From positions 4,464,001 through 4,528,000 of the forward strand of contig NZ_AP022569.1 in assembly GCF_010727945.1 (NCBI RefSeq): a stretch of 64,000 bases of DNA, given 5' to 3'. Positions 1 through 10,460 of the stretch are shown here, one piece after another (the stretch's first letter is position 1; each line of letters begins with the position of its first letter). Source of the stretch: Mycobacterium cookii. Its GTDB lineage: Bacteria; Actinomycetota; Actinomycetes; Mycobacteriales; Mycobacteriaceae. The notes below the pieces were generated by a model. It saw only the letters and a program-made list of their open reading frames with translations, searched no databases and was not told where the DNA came from. Both the position numbers and the translations under genes were made by a program.

Positions 1-2
1 CG

Positions 3-452
3 GTCGACATCTCCAAGCAAGCCATCGTGACCGCGCGCAAACTCGTTGTGCTGGTGGACCCCAACACTCACGAATACGAGATCGACTGGCAGGCAAGCGC
101 ATTGATCGCAGGGGTGGTGCCCGCGCAGTTCTCGATCGCCGAGGACAACAAGACCTACGACCTCAGCGGACAGGCCGGCCCGCTGATGGAGATCCTGCAG
201 ATCTACCGGGCCAACAATCTGCCGACCAGCGGCGCGGTCGACATCCGCAACCTCCCGGCGGTGCGCCAGCAGATCTTGGACGTGGTCCGGCGCGCGGCCG
301 AGCAGCCCGCGGCCGCGTCGGGCGGGGTGGCGGCGCCACCGCAGCAGTCCGTTGCTCAGCGGTTGCAGGACCTGGAGGCGTTGCATACATCCGGCGCGCT
401 GAGCGACGCGGAATACGCGAGCAAAAGGGCGCAGATCATCGCCGACATCTGA
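3..452 (+). CDS. SHOCT-domain protein, 5'-truncated by window edge
   Basis: The reading frame is open to the first base of the window, so the N-terminus is missing; a GTG at 27 is in frame but codes through. The visible part has a beta-rich segment followed by an Ala/Pro/Gln-rich linker and ends in a short helical SHOCT-like motif (LEALHTSGALSDAEYASKRAQII). SHOCT tails are found on many bacterial membrane or oligomerising proteins and are thought to mediate contacts. No catalytic motif is visible, and function is unknown. The next gene starts about 60 bp downstream behind its own regulatory site, so co-transcription is uncertain. Confidence 0.6.
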   Translation, partial: VDISKQAIVTARKLVVLVDPNTHEYEIDWQASALIAGVVPAQFSIAEDNKTYDLSGQAGPLMEILQIYRANNLPTSGAVDIRNLPAVRQQILDVVRRAAEQPAAASGGVAAPPQQSVAQRLQDLEALHTSGALSDAEYASKRAQIIADI

Positions 453-457
453 CCGAT

Positions 458-471
458 TAGAACACGTTTCA
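458..471. promoter_or_regulatory. KstR-like operator in front of the mycofactocin-type SDR
   Basis: TAGAACACGTTTCA fits the KstR core pattern TnnAACnnGTTnnA exactly. It sits 44 bp before the SDR start and would overlap the -35 region of a promoter whose -10 could be TAGCCT at 482-487. KstR is the TetR-family repressor of mycobacterial cholesterol catabolism; repression of the SDR by it or a relative is inferred. Confidence 0.5.
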
Positions 472-484
472 GTTCCGCTGCTAG

Positions 485-2577
<2,093 letters not shown>

Positions 2578-2602
2578 CGGCGCCGCTCCTTCTCATCGTG
2601 AA

Positions 2603-3463
2603 TCACGAATACACCTCGAGCGTGCAGCATTTCACCGACCCGCCGCCCTTGAGCAGCTCGGACAGGTCGACTCCGATCGGTTCGAAACCGGCGTCGGATA
2701 ATTGTTCGGCGAAACCGACGGCGGCGGCCGGATGCACCACGTGCAGGCCGTCCGACACGGAGTTTAGCCCGAATACGTAGGCATCGGCGCTGTCCACCAA
2801 AATCGCTTGGGGGAACAGCGTTTCCAGGTGCGCTCGTGACGCGTAGGTGAACGCCGGTGGATAGTAGGCGATGGTCTCGTCGTCGAGGACGGCGAGCGCG
2901 GTGTCGAGGTGGTAGAACCGCGGATCGACCAGTTCGAGGCTGACGACCGGGCGGCCGAAGATCTCGGCGATCTGACCGTGCGCCCGCGGGTCGGTCCGAA
3001 ATCCCGATCCGGCCAGAATCGTTCCACCCACCGGCAGCAGATCGCCCTGGCCTTCGTTGACGTGACGAGTATGTACGGGCTGATAGCCGCGTGACCTCAG
3101 CCAGTCGGCGTAGAGCGCCGACTCCTGTTTGCGCTGAGCGTATTTGAAGCGGGCGACCACCGCGGTGCCGTCGATGATCAGACCGCCGTTGGCGGCATAG
3201 ACCATATCCGGCAGACCGGGCGCCGGCTCGACGAGGTCGACCGTGTGACCCATCTGCAGATAGATATCGCGAAGCTGATGCCACTGCGCCATCGCAACGG
3301 TCGTGTCGACGGGGTTGGCGGTGTCCATCCACGGGTTGATCGCGTAGTCGACCGCGAAGTGCCGGGGCGGCGTCATCACGTAATGCCGAGTCTTCGCGCG
3401 CCGCTCGGTCGGCACCGCGGTGGTGGGCGCTGCTCCCGCGGCCGGTTCGGCGAAGCGCGTCAT
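2603..3463 (-). CDS. ddaH: Dimethylargininase / arginine-deiminase-fold hydrolase
   Basis: A 286-aa member of the guanidino-modifying superfamily, expected to hydrolyse methylarginines (or arginine) to citrulline and an amine. The active-site Cys lies in GGGSVKCCTLEV at the C-terminus, the catalytic His in FYHLDTALAVLDDETI, and the substrate-binding Asp in ANGGLIIDGTA. Family length is about 260-290 aa. It is first in the minus-strand operon with rocD and divergent from an Lrp/AsnC regulator, the same gene order as M. tuberculosis Rv2321c-Rv2324. An arginine or ornithine amidinohydrolase activity cannot be excluded from sequence alone. Confidence 0.85.
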   Translation of the reverse strand: MTRFAEPAAGAAPTTAVPTERRAKTRHYVMTPPRHFAVDYAINPWMDTANPVDTTVAMAQWHQLRDIYLQMGHTVDLVEPAPGLPDMVYAANGGLIIDGTAVVARFKYAQRKQESALYADWLRSRGYQPVHTRHVNEGQGDLLPVGGTILAGSGFRTDPRAHGQIAEIFGRPVVSLELVDPRFYHLDTALAVLDDETIAYYPPAFTYASRAHLETLFPQAILVDSADAYVFGLNSVSDGLHVVHPAAAVGFAEQLSDAGFEPIGVDLSELLKGGGSVKCCTLEVYS

Positions 3464-3577
3464 AAATCAACGGTAGGTAACGCATGGGAAGCAATCAATC
3501 GACATACATTGCGTGTATTGCGCGTATTTATTGTGCCAAATCGCCGTTTGCGGCATTCTATTGTGTCAGGAGGGTGG
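3464..3577. promoter_or_regulatory. Divergent promoter region, ddaH/rocD versus Lrp regulator
   Basis: A 114-bp gap that is much more AT-rich than its surroundings (for example GTATTTATTG around 3523-3533, and several TGT/ACA runs). AT-rich divergent gaps are the usual binding sites of Lrp/AsnC proteins, so autoregulation plus control of ddaH-rocD is likely. No exact operator can be assigned by eye. A strong Shine-Dalgarno (AGGAGGG, 3568-3574) precedes the regulator. Confidence 0.5.
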
Positions 3578-4036
3578 ATGGACCGACTGGATGGCACCGA
3601 CGAGCAGATTCTCGCGGAGCTCGCGCAGCATGCCCGCGCGACTTTTGCCGAGATCGGCGAGCGGGTGAACCTCTCGGCGCCCGCGGTCAAGCGCCGCGTC
3701 GACCGGATGCTCGACAGCGGCGTCATCCGGGGTTTCACCACCGTGATCGACCGCAACGCGCTGGGCTGGAACACCGAGGCCTACGTGCAGGTGTTCTGCC
3801 ACGGTCGGATTTCACCCGCCGAGCTGAAGCGGGCCTGGATCGACATTCCCGAAGTCGTCAGCGCCGCAACGGCTACCGGCACCGCCGACGCCATCCTGCA
3901 CGTGCTTGCCCGGGACATGGGACATCTGGAAGACGCCCTGGAGCGCATCCGCACCAGGGCCGACGTGGAACGCACCGAGAGCATTGTGGTGCTGTCGAAT
4001 CTCATCGACCGGTCGCGGGCCCGAGAAGTGGGGTGA
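3578..4036 (+). CDS. Lrp/AsnC family transcriptional regulator
   Basis: A 152-aa protein with an N-terminal AsnC-type helix-turn-helix (LDGTDEQILAELAQHARATFAEIGERVNLSAPAVKRRVDRMLDSGVI, residues about 4-50) and a C-terminal RAM ligand-binding domain. The ATG at 3578 is chosen because a strong AGGAGGG lies just upstream and the HTH then starts at the usual distance; the frame is open further upstream but those codons run through the divergent promoter. By context it should sense arginine, ornithine or a related amino acid and control ddaH-rocD. Its stop lies 37 bp before the ferredoxin reductase. Confidence 0.88.
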   Translation: MDRLDGTDEQILAELAQHARATFAEIGERVNLSAPAVKRRVDRMLDSGVIRGFTTVIDRNALGWNTEAYVQVFCHGRISPAELKRAWIDIPEVVSAATATGTADAILHVLARDMGHLEDALERIRTRADVERTESIVVLSNLIDRSRAREVG

Positions 4037-4073
4037 GCAACCGGTCGCCATCGCGATCGTGTATGAACGCCAA

Positions 4074-5258
4074 GTGACCAGTAGCGTGGACAGCAACGGA
4101 ATTATGATCGTCGGCGGAGGCCTCGCCGCGACCCGGACCGCCGAGCAATTGCGCAAGGCGGGTTTCACGGGATCCGTCACCATCGTCAGCGACGAGGTCC
4201 ACCTGCCCTATGACCGTCCGCCGTTGTCAAAGGAAGTGCTGCGCAGCGAAGTCGACGACGTGACGCTCAAGCCGCGCGAGTTCTACGACGAGCAGAACAT
4301 CACGTTGCGGCTCGGGTCGGCGGCCACCAGCTTGGACACCGCGGCGCAGACGGTGACGCTCGACGACGGATCGGTGCTCAGCTACGACGAACTGGTCATC
4401 GCGACGGGCCTGGTGCCGCGGCGAATTCCGGCATTCCCCGACCTGGACGGGATACGGGTGTTGCGGTCCTTCGACGAAAGTCTCGCCCTTCGGCGGCACG
4501 CGGCGGAAGCGCATCGCGCCGTGGTCGTCGGTGCGGGATTCATCGGTTGTGAGGTCGCGGCAAGTCTGCGAGGCCTGGGCGTCGACGTGGTCTTGGTCGA
4601 GCCGCAGCCTGCGCCGCTGGCCGCGGTGCTCGGCGAGCAGATCGGTGGGCTGGTGGCCCGCCTGCACCGCGCCGAAGGTGTGGATGTCCGCACCGACGTC
4701 GGGGTGGCTGAGGTCCGCGGCGGCGATCACGTCGAAAGCGTGACACTGACCGACGGTAGCGAGGTGAGCGCCGATCTGGTCGTGGTCGGTATCGGATCGA
4801 AGCCGGCGACCGAATGGTTGGCGGGCAGCGGCATCGAGGTCGACAACGGCGTGATCTGTGACGAGGCCGGCCGCACCAGCGCTCCGAACGTGTGGGCGCT
4901 CGGCGACGTCGCGTCGTGGCGGAATCCCAAGGGACACCAAGTGCGCGTGGAACATTGGAGCAACGTCGCCGACCAGGCTCGGGTCGTCGTGCCTGCGATG
5001 CTCGGCCAGGACATCCCGGCAGTCGTCGTCGTCCCGTATTTCTGGAGCGACCAGTACGACGTCAAGATCCAGTGTCTGGGCGAGCCGATCGCCTCCGACA
5101 TCGTTCACGTCGTCGAGGACGACGGCCGCAAATTCCTCGCGTTCTACGAGCGTGACGGAGCGGTGTCCGGCGTCGTCGGTGGCGGCATGCCCGGCAAGGT
5201 GATGAAGTCGCGCGCGAAAATTGCTGCGGCGGTGCCGATTTCCGAGGTGCTGGGGTAG
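4074..5258 (+). CDS. FAD-dependent ferredoxin/rubredoxin reductase
   Basis: A protein of about 394 aa of the pyridine nucleotide-disulfide oxidoreductase family that carries NAD(P)H electrons to a ferredoxin. Motifs: FAD-binding GGGLAATRTAEQLR near the N-terminus, PYDRPPLSK, central NAD-binding GAGFIGCEVAASL, and ALGDVA for the FAD ribityl chain, with the C-terminal reductase domain at the end. M. tuberculosis Rv0688 is the positional counterpart. The start is uncertain: in-frame GTG codons at 4059, 4074 and 4086 have no clear ribosome-binding site. It is likely co-transcribed with the upstream regulator. A nearby P450 at 16-17 kb is a possible electron acceptor, but this is speculative. Confidence 0.85.
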   Translation: MTSSVDSNGIMIVGGGLAATRTAEQLRKAGFTGSVTIVSDEVHLPYDRPPLSKEVLRSEVDDVTLKPREFYDEQNITLRLGSAATSLDTAAQTVTLDDGSVLSYDELVIATGLVPRRIPAFPDLDGIRVLRSFDESLALRRHAAEAHRAVVVGAGFIGCEVAASLRGLGVDVVLVEPQPAPLAAVLGEQIGGLVARLHRAEGVDVRTDVGVAEVRGGDHVESVTLTDGSEVSADLVVVGIGSKPATEWLAGSGIEVDNGVICDEAGRTSAPNVWALGDVASWRNPKGHQVRVEHWSNVADQARVVVPAMLGQDIPAVVVVPYFWSDQYDVKIQCLGEPIASDIVHVVEDDGRKFLAFYERDGAVSGVVGGGMPGKVMKSRAKIAAAVPISEVLG

Positions 5259-5268
5259 CGCAGCCGCG

Positions 5269-5817
5269 TCAGCCGGTGAACTGCGCGATCGCCTCGCGCA
5301 ATGCGGGAAGCGCCGCGCCGGCTTGGTGTTCGATGAGCGCCGCTTCGGCGACCATCCCGACCCACAGCTGCGCGCTTTCGTAGGGGTGCGGGCGTTTCAG
5401 CGCGGCGAAGTCGGTGCGGCACAGCTCGGCGCTGGCATTGTTGCGACGCGTGATCTCCTCGGTGACCGCGGGTTCCGCGCGCGCTTCCAGGAGCAACGCG
5501 CGGACACCGCGGTCGCGTAGGCAACCGTCCAGGTAGGTGTTCGCCACCGCGATCAGGCGATCACGCCCCGGCGGCATCCCGACGATGGCGGCTTGTACCT
5601 GATTCTCCAGGCGTTCGTGGAATTCACGGTGCAGCGCAAGCAGATACGAGGCCCGGTCGCCGAAATGATGGAAAAAGGTCCCTTTGGCGACCCCGGCTTC
5701 GGCGACGATGAGATTGACGCTCAATCCGGTGAGACCGGTTCGCTCGGCCAGCTGCAGACCCGCATCGATGAGCGCCTCCCGGGTTCTGGCCATCGCCTCC
5801 TTGCGTACGCCGGTCAT
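5269..5817 (-). CDS. TetR family transcriptional regulator
   Basis: A 182-aa one-component repressor. The N-terminal helix-turn-helix spans about residues 10-55 (GLSVNLIVAEAGVAKGTFFHHFGDRASYLLALH), and the rest is the divergent ligand-binding domain. Its start overlaps the stop of the DUF962 gene by 4 bp (ATGA), so the two are translationally coupled. The 20-bp palindrome at 6207-6226, between this operon and the divergent hydrolase, is the probable operator. The ligand is unknown; a lipid or hydrophobic effector would fit the neighbours. Confidence 0.88.
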   Translation of the reverse strand: MTGVRKEAMARTREALIDAGLQLAERTGLTGLSVNLIVAEAGVAKGTFFHHFGDRASYLLALHREFHERLENQVQAAIVGMPPGRDRLIAVANTYLDGCLRDRGVRALLLEARAEPAVTEEITRRNNASAELCRTDFAALKRPHPYESAQLWVGMVAEAALIEHQAGAALPALREAIAQFTG

Positions 5818-6167
5818 GCAGTGACTTTAACCCGCTGTCCGCGTGCGGCTTTGCGCTGACTGCGTCGCGCGAGCAGTTCGCCGTACTGTTCGCAGACGTC
5901 GATCACCCCGGTGAGCTGATAGGTGATCCAACCCTTGTGGGTCGAGGGCAGGTTGTGCTCGAAAACCCGATGCCCTGCAATCTGAAAGATCCAGCCCCCA
6001 AAAAACATTGGGATACCCACCCGGGGCTTTGCGAACAGCAGCGGGATGGCGGACGCGATGACCGGCGTGCCGATCATGTGCGTCAGTCGCACGCCGCGGC
6101 TGGTGTGCTGGGTTCGGTAGTAGGCCATCTTCGCCGTGAACGGCGCTTCGGCTGAGGGAGCGGTCAT
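5814..6167 (-). CDS. DUF962 / Mpo1-like membrane protein
   Basis: A 117-aa protein with the DUF962 signature: THMIGTPVIASAIPLL, two hydrophobic segments, and a conserved HRVFEHNLPST motif. The family includes yeast Mpo1, an Fe(II)-dependent dioxygenase that alpha-oxidises 2-hydroxy fatty acids. The His and Glu of HRVFEHN are compatible with metal binding, but bacterial members are little studied. It is first in a two-gene operon with the TetR regulator, and divergent from an alpha/beta hydrolase with which it shares the operator region. A role in hydroxy-lipid turnover is inferred. Confidence 0.75.
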   Translation of the reverse strand: MTAPSAEAPFTAKMAYYRTQHTSRGVRLTHMIGTPVIASAIPLLFAKPRVGIPMFFGGWIFQIAGHRVFEHNLPSTHKGWITYQLTGVIDVCEQYGELLARRSQRKAARGQRVKVTA

Positions 6168-6182
6168 CGGTTACTCCTTGAA

Positions 6183-6199
6183 ATCGGATTTCCTCCGAT
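6183..6199. repeat. Short inverted repeat in divergent promoter region
   Basis: ATCGGA-TTTCC-TCCGAT, a perfect 6-bp inverted repeat with a 5-nt loop, 8 bp from the larger palindrome. It could be a second half-operator or part of the DUF962 leader. Confidence 0.4.
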
Positions 6200-6206
6200 G
6201 CTATCG

Positions 6207-6226
6207 TTGACTGACTGGTCGGTCAA
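6207..6226. promoter_or_regulatory. TetR-type operator palindrome
   Basis: TTGACTGACTGGTCGGTCAA is a 20-bp near-perfect palindrome (TTGACYGACYRGTCRGTCAA symmetry), the typical size and shape of a TetR-family operator. It lies 13 bp before the hydrolase start and 39 bp before the DUF962 start, so one site can control both directions. The likely binder is the TetR protein at 5269-5817. Confidence 0.7.
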
Positions 6227-6239
6227 TGAAGGGAATGCG

Positions 6240-7046
6240 ATGGCCAACACGGTCGAAACCCGGGTGGGAAGAGTTGCCTACAGCGATGGCGGGGACGGCC
6301 CCGTCGTGGTGCTGCTGCACGCCACATTGCACGACCGCCGAGATTTCGACCCGATCGTGCCGGAGCTTCGGCGTGCGTATCGGGTGATCGCACTGGACTG
6401 GCCGGGCCACGGCGATTCTCCGGCGCCGACGCCGGATTATCGGCCCACGGCGGCCTCCTATGCCGACGTGCTCACCGATGTCGTTGCGGGACTTGACCTG
6501 TCGAATGCCGCCTTCATCGGTAATTCGGTCGGCGGCTTTGCTGCGGCGCGATTGGCGATCACCGACCCGCACCGCGTTTCGCAACTGGTGCTGGTCAACA
6601 CCGGAGGGTTCACCGCCGGGCCCGTCACCAACCTCTACTGCCGCACACTGGGAACACCGGCCGTCATGAAGCGCGTGCTGCCGCGTTCCATCCGCAGCTA
6701 CATGAAAGCGACCGGTGACAACGACCACGCTGTCCAGGAGCGAGCGCTGGCCCGGGCGAGCACACGCGAAGGTGTCATGCTGACGGCGGCACTGTGGCGT
6801 AGTTTCGCCGAGCCGGACTACGACCTTCGCCCGCATGCCGACCGCATCACAGCACCCTGCCTGGTGATTTGGGGATCCAGAGATACGGCGATACCGATGC
6901 GTCTCGGTCGGAGCACCGCGGCGGCGATACCGGGAGCGCGGCTTGAAGTGCTACCGACCGGCCACGTCCCGTTCTCCTCCGATCCGGCCGGGTTTCTGGC
7001 TCTCGCAACGCCGTTCCTGGCCGCGGCGCGACGCACTCCACAGTGA
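6240..7046 (+). CDS. Alpha/beta hydrolase
   Basis: A 268-aa alpha/beta-fold hydrolase. Visible features are the oxyanion region VVLLHATLHDRRDF, the nucleophile elbow GNSVGG (Ser about residue 98), an acid in WGSRDTAIP and the catalytic His in LPTGHVPFSSDP. The ATG at 6240 is chosen because it places the start just after the operator; an in-frame ATG at 6198 would put codons through the palindrome. The enzyme is probably an esterase, lactonase or C-C hydrolase acting on a hydrophobic substrate and induced when the adjacent TetR repressor releases the operator. Confidence 0.85.
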   Translation: MANTVETRVGRVAYSDGGDGPVVVLLHATLHDRRDFDPIVPELRRAYRVIALDWPGHGDSPAPTPDYRPTAASYADVLTDVVAGLDLSNAAFIGNSVGGFAAARLAITDPHRVSQLVLVNTGGFTAGPVTNLYCRTLGTPAVMKRVLPRSIRSYMKATGDNDHAVQERALARASTREGVMLTAALWRSFAEPDYDLRPHADRITAPCLVIWGSRDTAIPMRLGRSTAAAIPGARLEVLPTGHVPFSSDPAGFLALATPFLAAARRTPQ

Positions 7047-7064
7047 AAAGCCCTGCCGCGCAGA

Positions 7065-8114
7065 CTATTTCCAGGTGACCGGCGGCCCGTGCGGCGAGCA
7101 CACGGCCAGCAGCCGGTCGTCGGCGCCCGGCCAGCAGCGGGCCCGGACGGCGAACTCGACCGCCGCCTCAGGTGTTCGCCGATGCGGCTCCAGTGTCAGG
7201 TGGGCGAACGGCGCCTCCGGTGTGGCACGCGCTCCCAGTGCATCGATCTCGGCGCCGAGCGTCTCCTGTTCGCCGGCCGACAGGTATTGCCACATGATCG
7301 AATGCCAGAGCACGGTGATCGTGCCGGTCGCGACGTCGAGGTCGGCGACGGCGTCAATGGCATTGCGGCGGTGCAACTGTGCGGGGACCCGGCGGGCGAT
7401 GTCGATCGCGCCGCGTAGCCGGTCCAGCCGGGCCTGCTGATCCGGCCAGACGTAGCTCAACAGTGTCAGCTCGCCATCGGAGCTGGTGGCATCCAGCGGC
7501 GCGATGTCGAAGCCCTGACGTTCGACGATCAGTAGTTCGGCCGGGGGAGGCAGCGGGCCCCGCCACGCATCGTCGACGATCACCGGTGAGCCGGCCGGAC
7601 CCCAGTGGCCGCCGGAATGGCGATAGCGGTATTGGTCGGCGCGCAGGTTCAACCCCGCGCTGCAGCCAATTTCGAAAAGCCGCACCGGCGCGTCGAATCT
7701 TCGCCCGAGCAGAAGCAGGCCGCCGATCAGCGCGGCGGAGCGGCCCACTTCGTTGGTCTGCGGTGGCTGGTCGAGCGCGTCGCGCAGATAGTCGGCGTGC
7801 TCGGTGGCGGCCAGGACGACATCGGGCCAGGCGGCGTCGGCGTTCCAGCGTCCGCCGACGCTCGGATACCACCGGCGCAGCGGGGCCACCCGGCCCTCGA
7901 GCGCCAACCGATGTAATCCACCGAGCAGCCTGAGCGCGAAAGCCATTCGCCCCGAGGAATTTTCATGCCCGGCCAAGATTGCCCCGAAGACCCCACCGGC
8001 CTCGACGTCGTCGGCCACCCGCGCCAACAGTTCGCCGTACATCGGCGATCCCATGCCCGAGCAGACCTGGCCCTGGACTCGGATGGACCGCAGCAGGCGG
8101 CTTTCGACGCTCAA
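7065..8114 (-). CDS. DUF2332 family protein
   Basis: A 349-aa protein of the DUF2332 family. Its core contains [19 protein letters not shown], which looks like the glycine-rich SAM-binding loop of a Rossmann methyltransferase, and a later [11 protein letters not shown] segment. Its biochemical role is not established. The start overlaps the mftR stop by 4 bp, so it is translated with mftR; M. tuberculosis Rv0690c-Rv0691c has the same arrangement. The link to mycofactocin is only by neighbourhood. Confidence 0.8.
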   Translation of the reverse strand: MSVESRLLRSIRVQGQVCSGMGSPMYGELLARVADDVEAGGVFGAILAGHENSSGRMAFALRLLGGLHRLALEGRVAPLRRWYPSVGGRWNADAAWPDVVLAATEHADYLRDALDQPPQTNEVGRSAALIGGLLLLGRRFDAPVRLFEIGCSAGLNLRADQYRYRHSGGHWGPAGSPVIVDDAWRGPLPPPAELLIVERQGFDIAPLDATSSDGELTLLSYVWPDQQARLDRLRGAIDIARRVPAQLHRRNAIDAVADLDVATGTITVLWHSIMWQYLSAGEQETLGAEIDALGARATPEAPFAHLTLEPHRRTPEAAVEFAVRARCWPGADDRLLAVCSPHGPPVTWK

Positions 8115-8743
8115 CGATCCAACTCTTCCAGTCCGGCGCGAACCACGTCGAAGGCGCCCCCGAGCGCCTCGGGCAACGAGACCGACTCATCGTCGAGCCA
8201 ATGCTCGTAGGCGCTCAATGCGACCCCGAGCATCATCCACGCCACGGTCTGCGGCTGCAGGTCGCTGGTCTTCGCCCCGGTCCGGCGCGCCACGAAGTCG
8301 GCGATCACGTCGCGCCAGCCGGCGTACATCGTCATCGAATACGCCTGCAGTTCCGCGGTCTGCAGGATCACCCGCATCCGTTGCCGATGTCGAGCAGTCT
8401 CGGATGCGTCAAAAGTGTTGAACGACAACAACGCTGCACGCAAGGCCTCGCCGAGCGGCATATCAGGGTCGACGTGGTCGAGGAGTTCACGCAGATGCTG
8501 CAGATGAGCGTCGAAGTCGCCCCAGGGGATGGCGTTCTTGGAGGCGTAGTAGCGGAACACCGTCCGGCGGGCGATGCCGGCGGCCTGTGCGACGTCGTCG
8601 ACGCTCACCCCGGAGAATCCGTGTTCGGCGAACAGGCCAAGCGCAGCGTCGGCGATGTGCCCAGGAGTCGTCGAACGGCGGCGGCCGACACGCGGCTGCT
8701 GCACCATAAGACCCTGCTCTTCCATTCCGGCACTGGATGCCAT
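8111..8743 (-). CDS. mftR: Mycofactocin system TetR regulator MftR
   Basis: A 210-aa TetR protein. The HTH is [50 protein letters not shown] (about residues 28-77); [12 protein letters not shown] and the WGDFD sequence after it are distinctive for MftR. Published work on mycobacterial MftR describes repression of mftA transcription relieved by long-chain acyl-CoA. It is divergent from mftA over a 67-bp gap that contains a good inverted repeat. The first 12 residues contain alternative ATG starts (MEEQGLM), so the true N-terminus may be shorter. Confidence 0.92.
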   Translation of the reverse strand: MASSAGMEEQGLMVQQPRVGRRRSTTPGHIADAALGLFAEHGFSGVSVDDVAQAAGIARRTVFRYYASKNAIPWGDFDAHLQHLRELLDHVDPDMPLGEALRAALLSFNTFDASETARHRQRMRVILQTAELQAYSMTMYAGWRDVIADFVARRTGAKTSDLQPQTVAWMMLGVALSAYEHWLDDESVSLPEALGGAFDVVRAGLEELDR

Positions 8744-8748
8744 ATTCT

Positions 8749-8772
8749 GTCGAAGATTCTGACCCCTTCGAC
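8749..8772. promoter_or_regulatory. Candidate MftR operator between mftR and mftA
   Basis: Inverted repeat GTCGAAG-N10-CTTCGAC, starting 6 bp from the mftR start codon and ending 38 bp before mftA. A further GTCGAG half-like site follows around 8781. It is the only clear dyad in the divergent gap. Confidence 0.55.
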
Positions 8773-8810
8773 GCTAACTTGTCGAGCCCCCGATAACGAA
8801 AGGCAACGTC

Positions 8811-8906
8811 ATGGAGCCGAACCAGCAGACCAACACCGACACCGAGCTGGTCACCGAGACCCTGGTCGAGGAAGTTTCCATCGACGGGATGTGCGGGGTC
8901 TACTGA
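8811..8906 (+). CDS. mftA: Mycofactocin precursor peptide
   Basis: A 31-codon gene encoding MEPNQQTN...[11 protein letters not shown]. The C-terminal IDGMCGVY is the defining core: the last Val-Tyr pair is converted to AHDP, then to premycofactocin. The N-terminal part is the leader bound by MftB. An AAAGG-type ribosome-binding site (GAAAGGCAACGTC) precedes the ATG. It is first in the mftA-G run, with the promoter and MftR site upstream. Confidence 0.97.
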   Translation: MEPNQQTNTDTELVTETLVEEVSIDGMCGVY

Positions 8907-8908
8907 CC

Positions 8909-9277
8909 GTGGGGGCCCCTGGGGGATTGAACGGTCCGGCTTCTGAGCGGGCCGTGGAACGGCCCGCATCGTCGCCGCACGGGTCAACCGCCGGCGAGTT
9001 CGATCCCGATCTCGCATGGCGGCTGCACCCACAGGTCGCTGTGCGACCGGAACCCTTTGGGGCGCTGCTCTATCACTTCGGTACCCGCAAACTCTCATTC
9101 CTGAAGAACCGCACCATCCTCGCGGTGGTGCAGTCGTTGGCCGACCATCCGGACGCTCGGACAGCCCTGCGCGCCGCCGGTGTCGAGGACGCTGCCCTCG
9201 GGCCGTACCTCCACGCACTCAGCGTGCTCACCGGGTCCAACATGCTGGTGCCGGCCGACGCTGAGGAGGCCGCATGA
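8909..9277 (+). CDS. mftB: Mycofactocin RiPP recognition protein MftB
   Basis: A small PqqD-like chaperone that binds the MftA leader and presents the peptide to MftC. The conserved core is LAWRLHPQVAVRPEPFGALLYHFGTRKLSFLKN, followed by a helical segment. GTG at 8909 is 2 bp after the mftA stop and gives 122 aa, longer than the roughly 100 aa usual for the family. GTG at 8954 (108 aa) is an alternative start that removes a low-complexity N-terminus. The stop overlaps mftC by 4 bp. Confidence 0.93.
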   Translation: MGAPGGLNGPASERAVERPASSPHGSTAGEFDPDLAWRLHPQVAVRPEPFGALLYHFGTRKLSFLKNRTILAVVQSLADHPDARTALRAAGVEDAALGPYLHALSVLTGSNMLVPADAEEAA

Positions 9278-10458
9278 CGACTACCCCCGTGCCACGGCTG
9301 ATCGAGCAGTTCGAACACGGGCTGGACGCCCCGATCTGCTTGACGTGGGAGCTGACCTACGCGTGCAACCTGGCGTGCGTGCACTGCCTGTCGTCGTCGG
9401 GCAAACGCGATCCGCGTGAGCTGTCGACGCAGGACTGCAAAGACATCATCGACGAGCTGGAACGCATGCAGGTGTTCTACGTCAACATCGGTGGCGGTGA
9501 ACCGACTGTGCGGCCGGACTTTTGGGAGTTGGTCGACTACGCCACCGCCCATCACGTGGGGGTGAAGTTCTCGACGAACGGCGTGCGCATCACGCCCGAG
9601 GTCGCCGCCCGGTTGGCCGCGAGCGATTACGTCGACGTCCAGATCTCGCTGGACGGTGCCACCGCAGAGGTCAACGACGCCGTACGCGGTCCTGGATCAT
9701 TCGCGATGGCCATTCGTGCCCTGGAAAACCTTGCGGCCGCGGGGTTCTCCGATGCCAAGATCTCCGTGGTCGTCACCCGGCACAACGTCGACCAACTCGA
9801 CGAATTCGCCGCCCTGGCGAGCCGATACGGCGCCACCCTGCGCATCACCCGGCTGCGGCCCTCTGGCCGTGGCGCCGACGTCTGGGACGAACTCCACCCG
9901 ACCGCAGCGCAACAGGTCCAGCTGTACGACTGGTTGGTCGCCAAGGGCGACCGGGTGCTGACCGGCGACTCGTTCTTCCATCTGTCCGGGCTCGGCGAGC
10001 CGGGGGCGTTGGCCGGCCTGAACATGTGCGGCGCCGGCCGGGTGGTGTGCCTGATCGATCCGGTCGGTGACGTGTACGCCTGCCCGTTCGCCATCCACGA
10101 TCGATTCCTGGCCGGAAACGTGGTGTCCGACGGCGGCTTTGACAAGGTCTGGAAAGACGCGCCGCTGTTCCGCGAACTGCGTGAGCCGCAGTCGGCCGGC
10201 GCCTGTGGCAGCTGCGGGCACTACGACAGCTGCCGCGGCGGCTGCATGGCGGCCAAATTCTTCACCGGCCTGCCGATGGATGGTCCCGATCCCGAATGCG
10301 TCCAGGGCTATGGCGCGCCGGCCCTGGCTGTCGAACGCGACAAGCCCCGTCCCTCCGGCGACCACTCCCGCGGACAGCGGCGCAGCGGCCCGGTGCCACT
10401 GACGCTGAGCATGCCGCCGGCGCCGCCGCAGCGGCTGTGCAACGAAAGCCCGGTCTGA
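9274..10458 (+). CDS. mftC: Mycofactocin radical SAM maturase MftC
   Basis: A 394-aa radical SAM/SPASM enzyme. The cluster-binding CxxxCxxC is CNLACVHC (Cys31, 35, 38), followed by the GGGEPT glycine motif for SAM. The SPASM domain carries further Cys residues in CGAGRVVC, ACPF, CGSCGHYDSCRGGC and PECVQG. It decarboxylates the MftA C-terminal Tyr and forms the Val-Tyr C-C bond. It overlaps mftB by 4 bp and is followed by mftD after 2 bp. The C-terminal tail beyond the SPASM region (about 65 aa, Pro/Arg-rich) is longer than strictly needed. Confidence 0.97.
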   Translation: MTTTPVPRLIEQFEHGLDAPICLTWELTYACNLACVHCLSSSGKRDPRELSTQDCKDIIDELERMQVFYVNIGGGEPTVRPDFWELVDYATAHHVGVKFSTNGVRITPEVAARLAASDYVDVQISLDGATAEVNDAVRGPGSFAMAIRALENLAAAGFSDAKISVVVTRHNVDQLDEFAALASRYGATLRITRLRPSGRGADVWDELHPTAAQQVQLYDWLVAKGDRVLTGDSFFHLSGLGEPGALAGLNMCGAGRVVCLIDPVGDVYACPFAIHDRFLAGNVVSDGGFDKVWKDAPLFRELREPQSAGACGSCGHYDSCRGGCMAAKFFTGLPMDGPDPECVQGYGAPALAVERDKPRPSGDHSRGQRRSGPVPLTLSMPPAPPQRLCNESPV

Positions 10459-10460
10459 TC

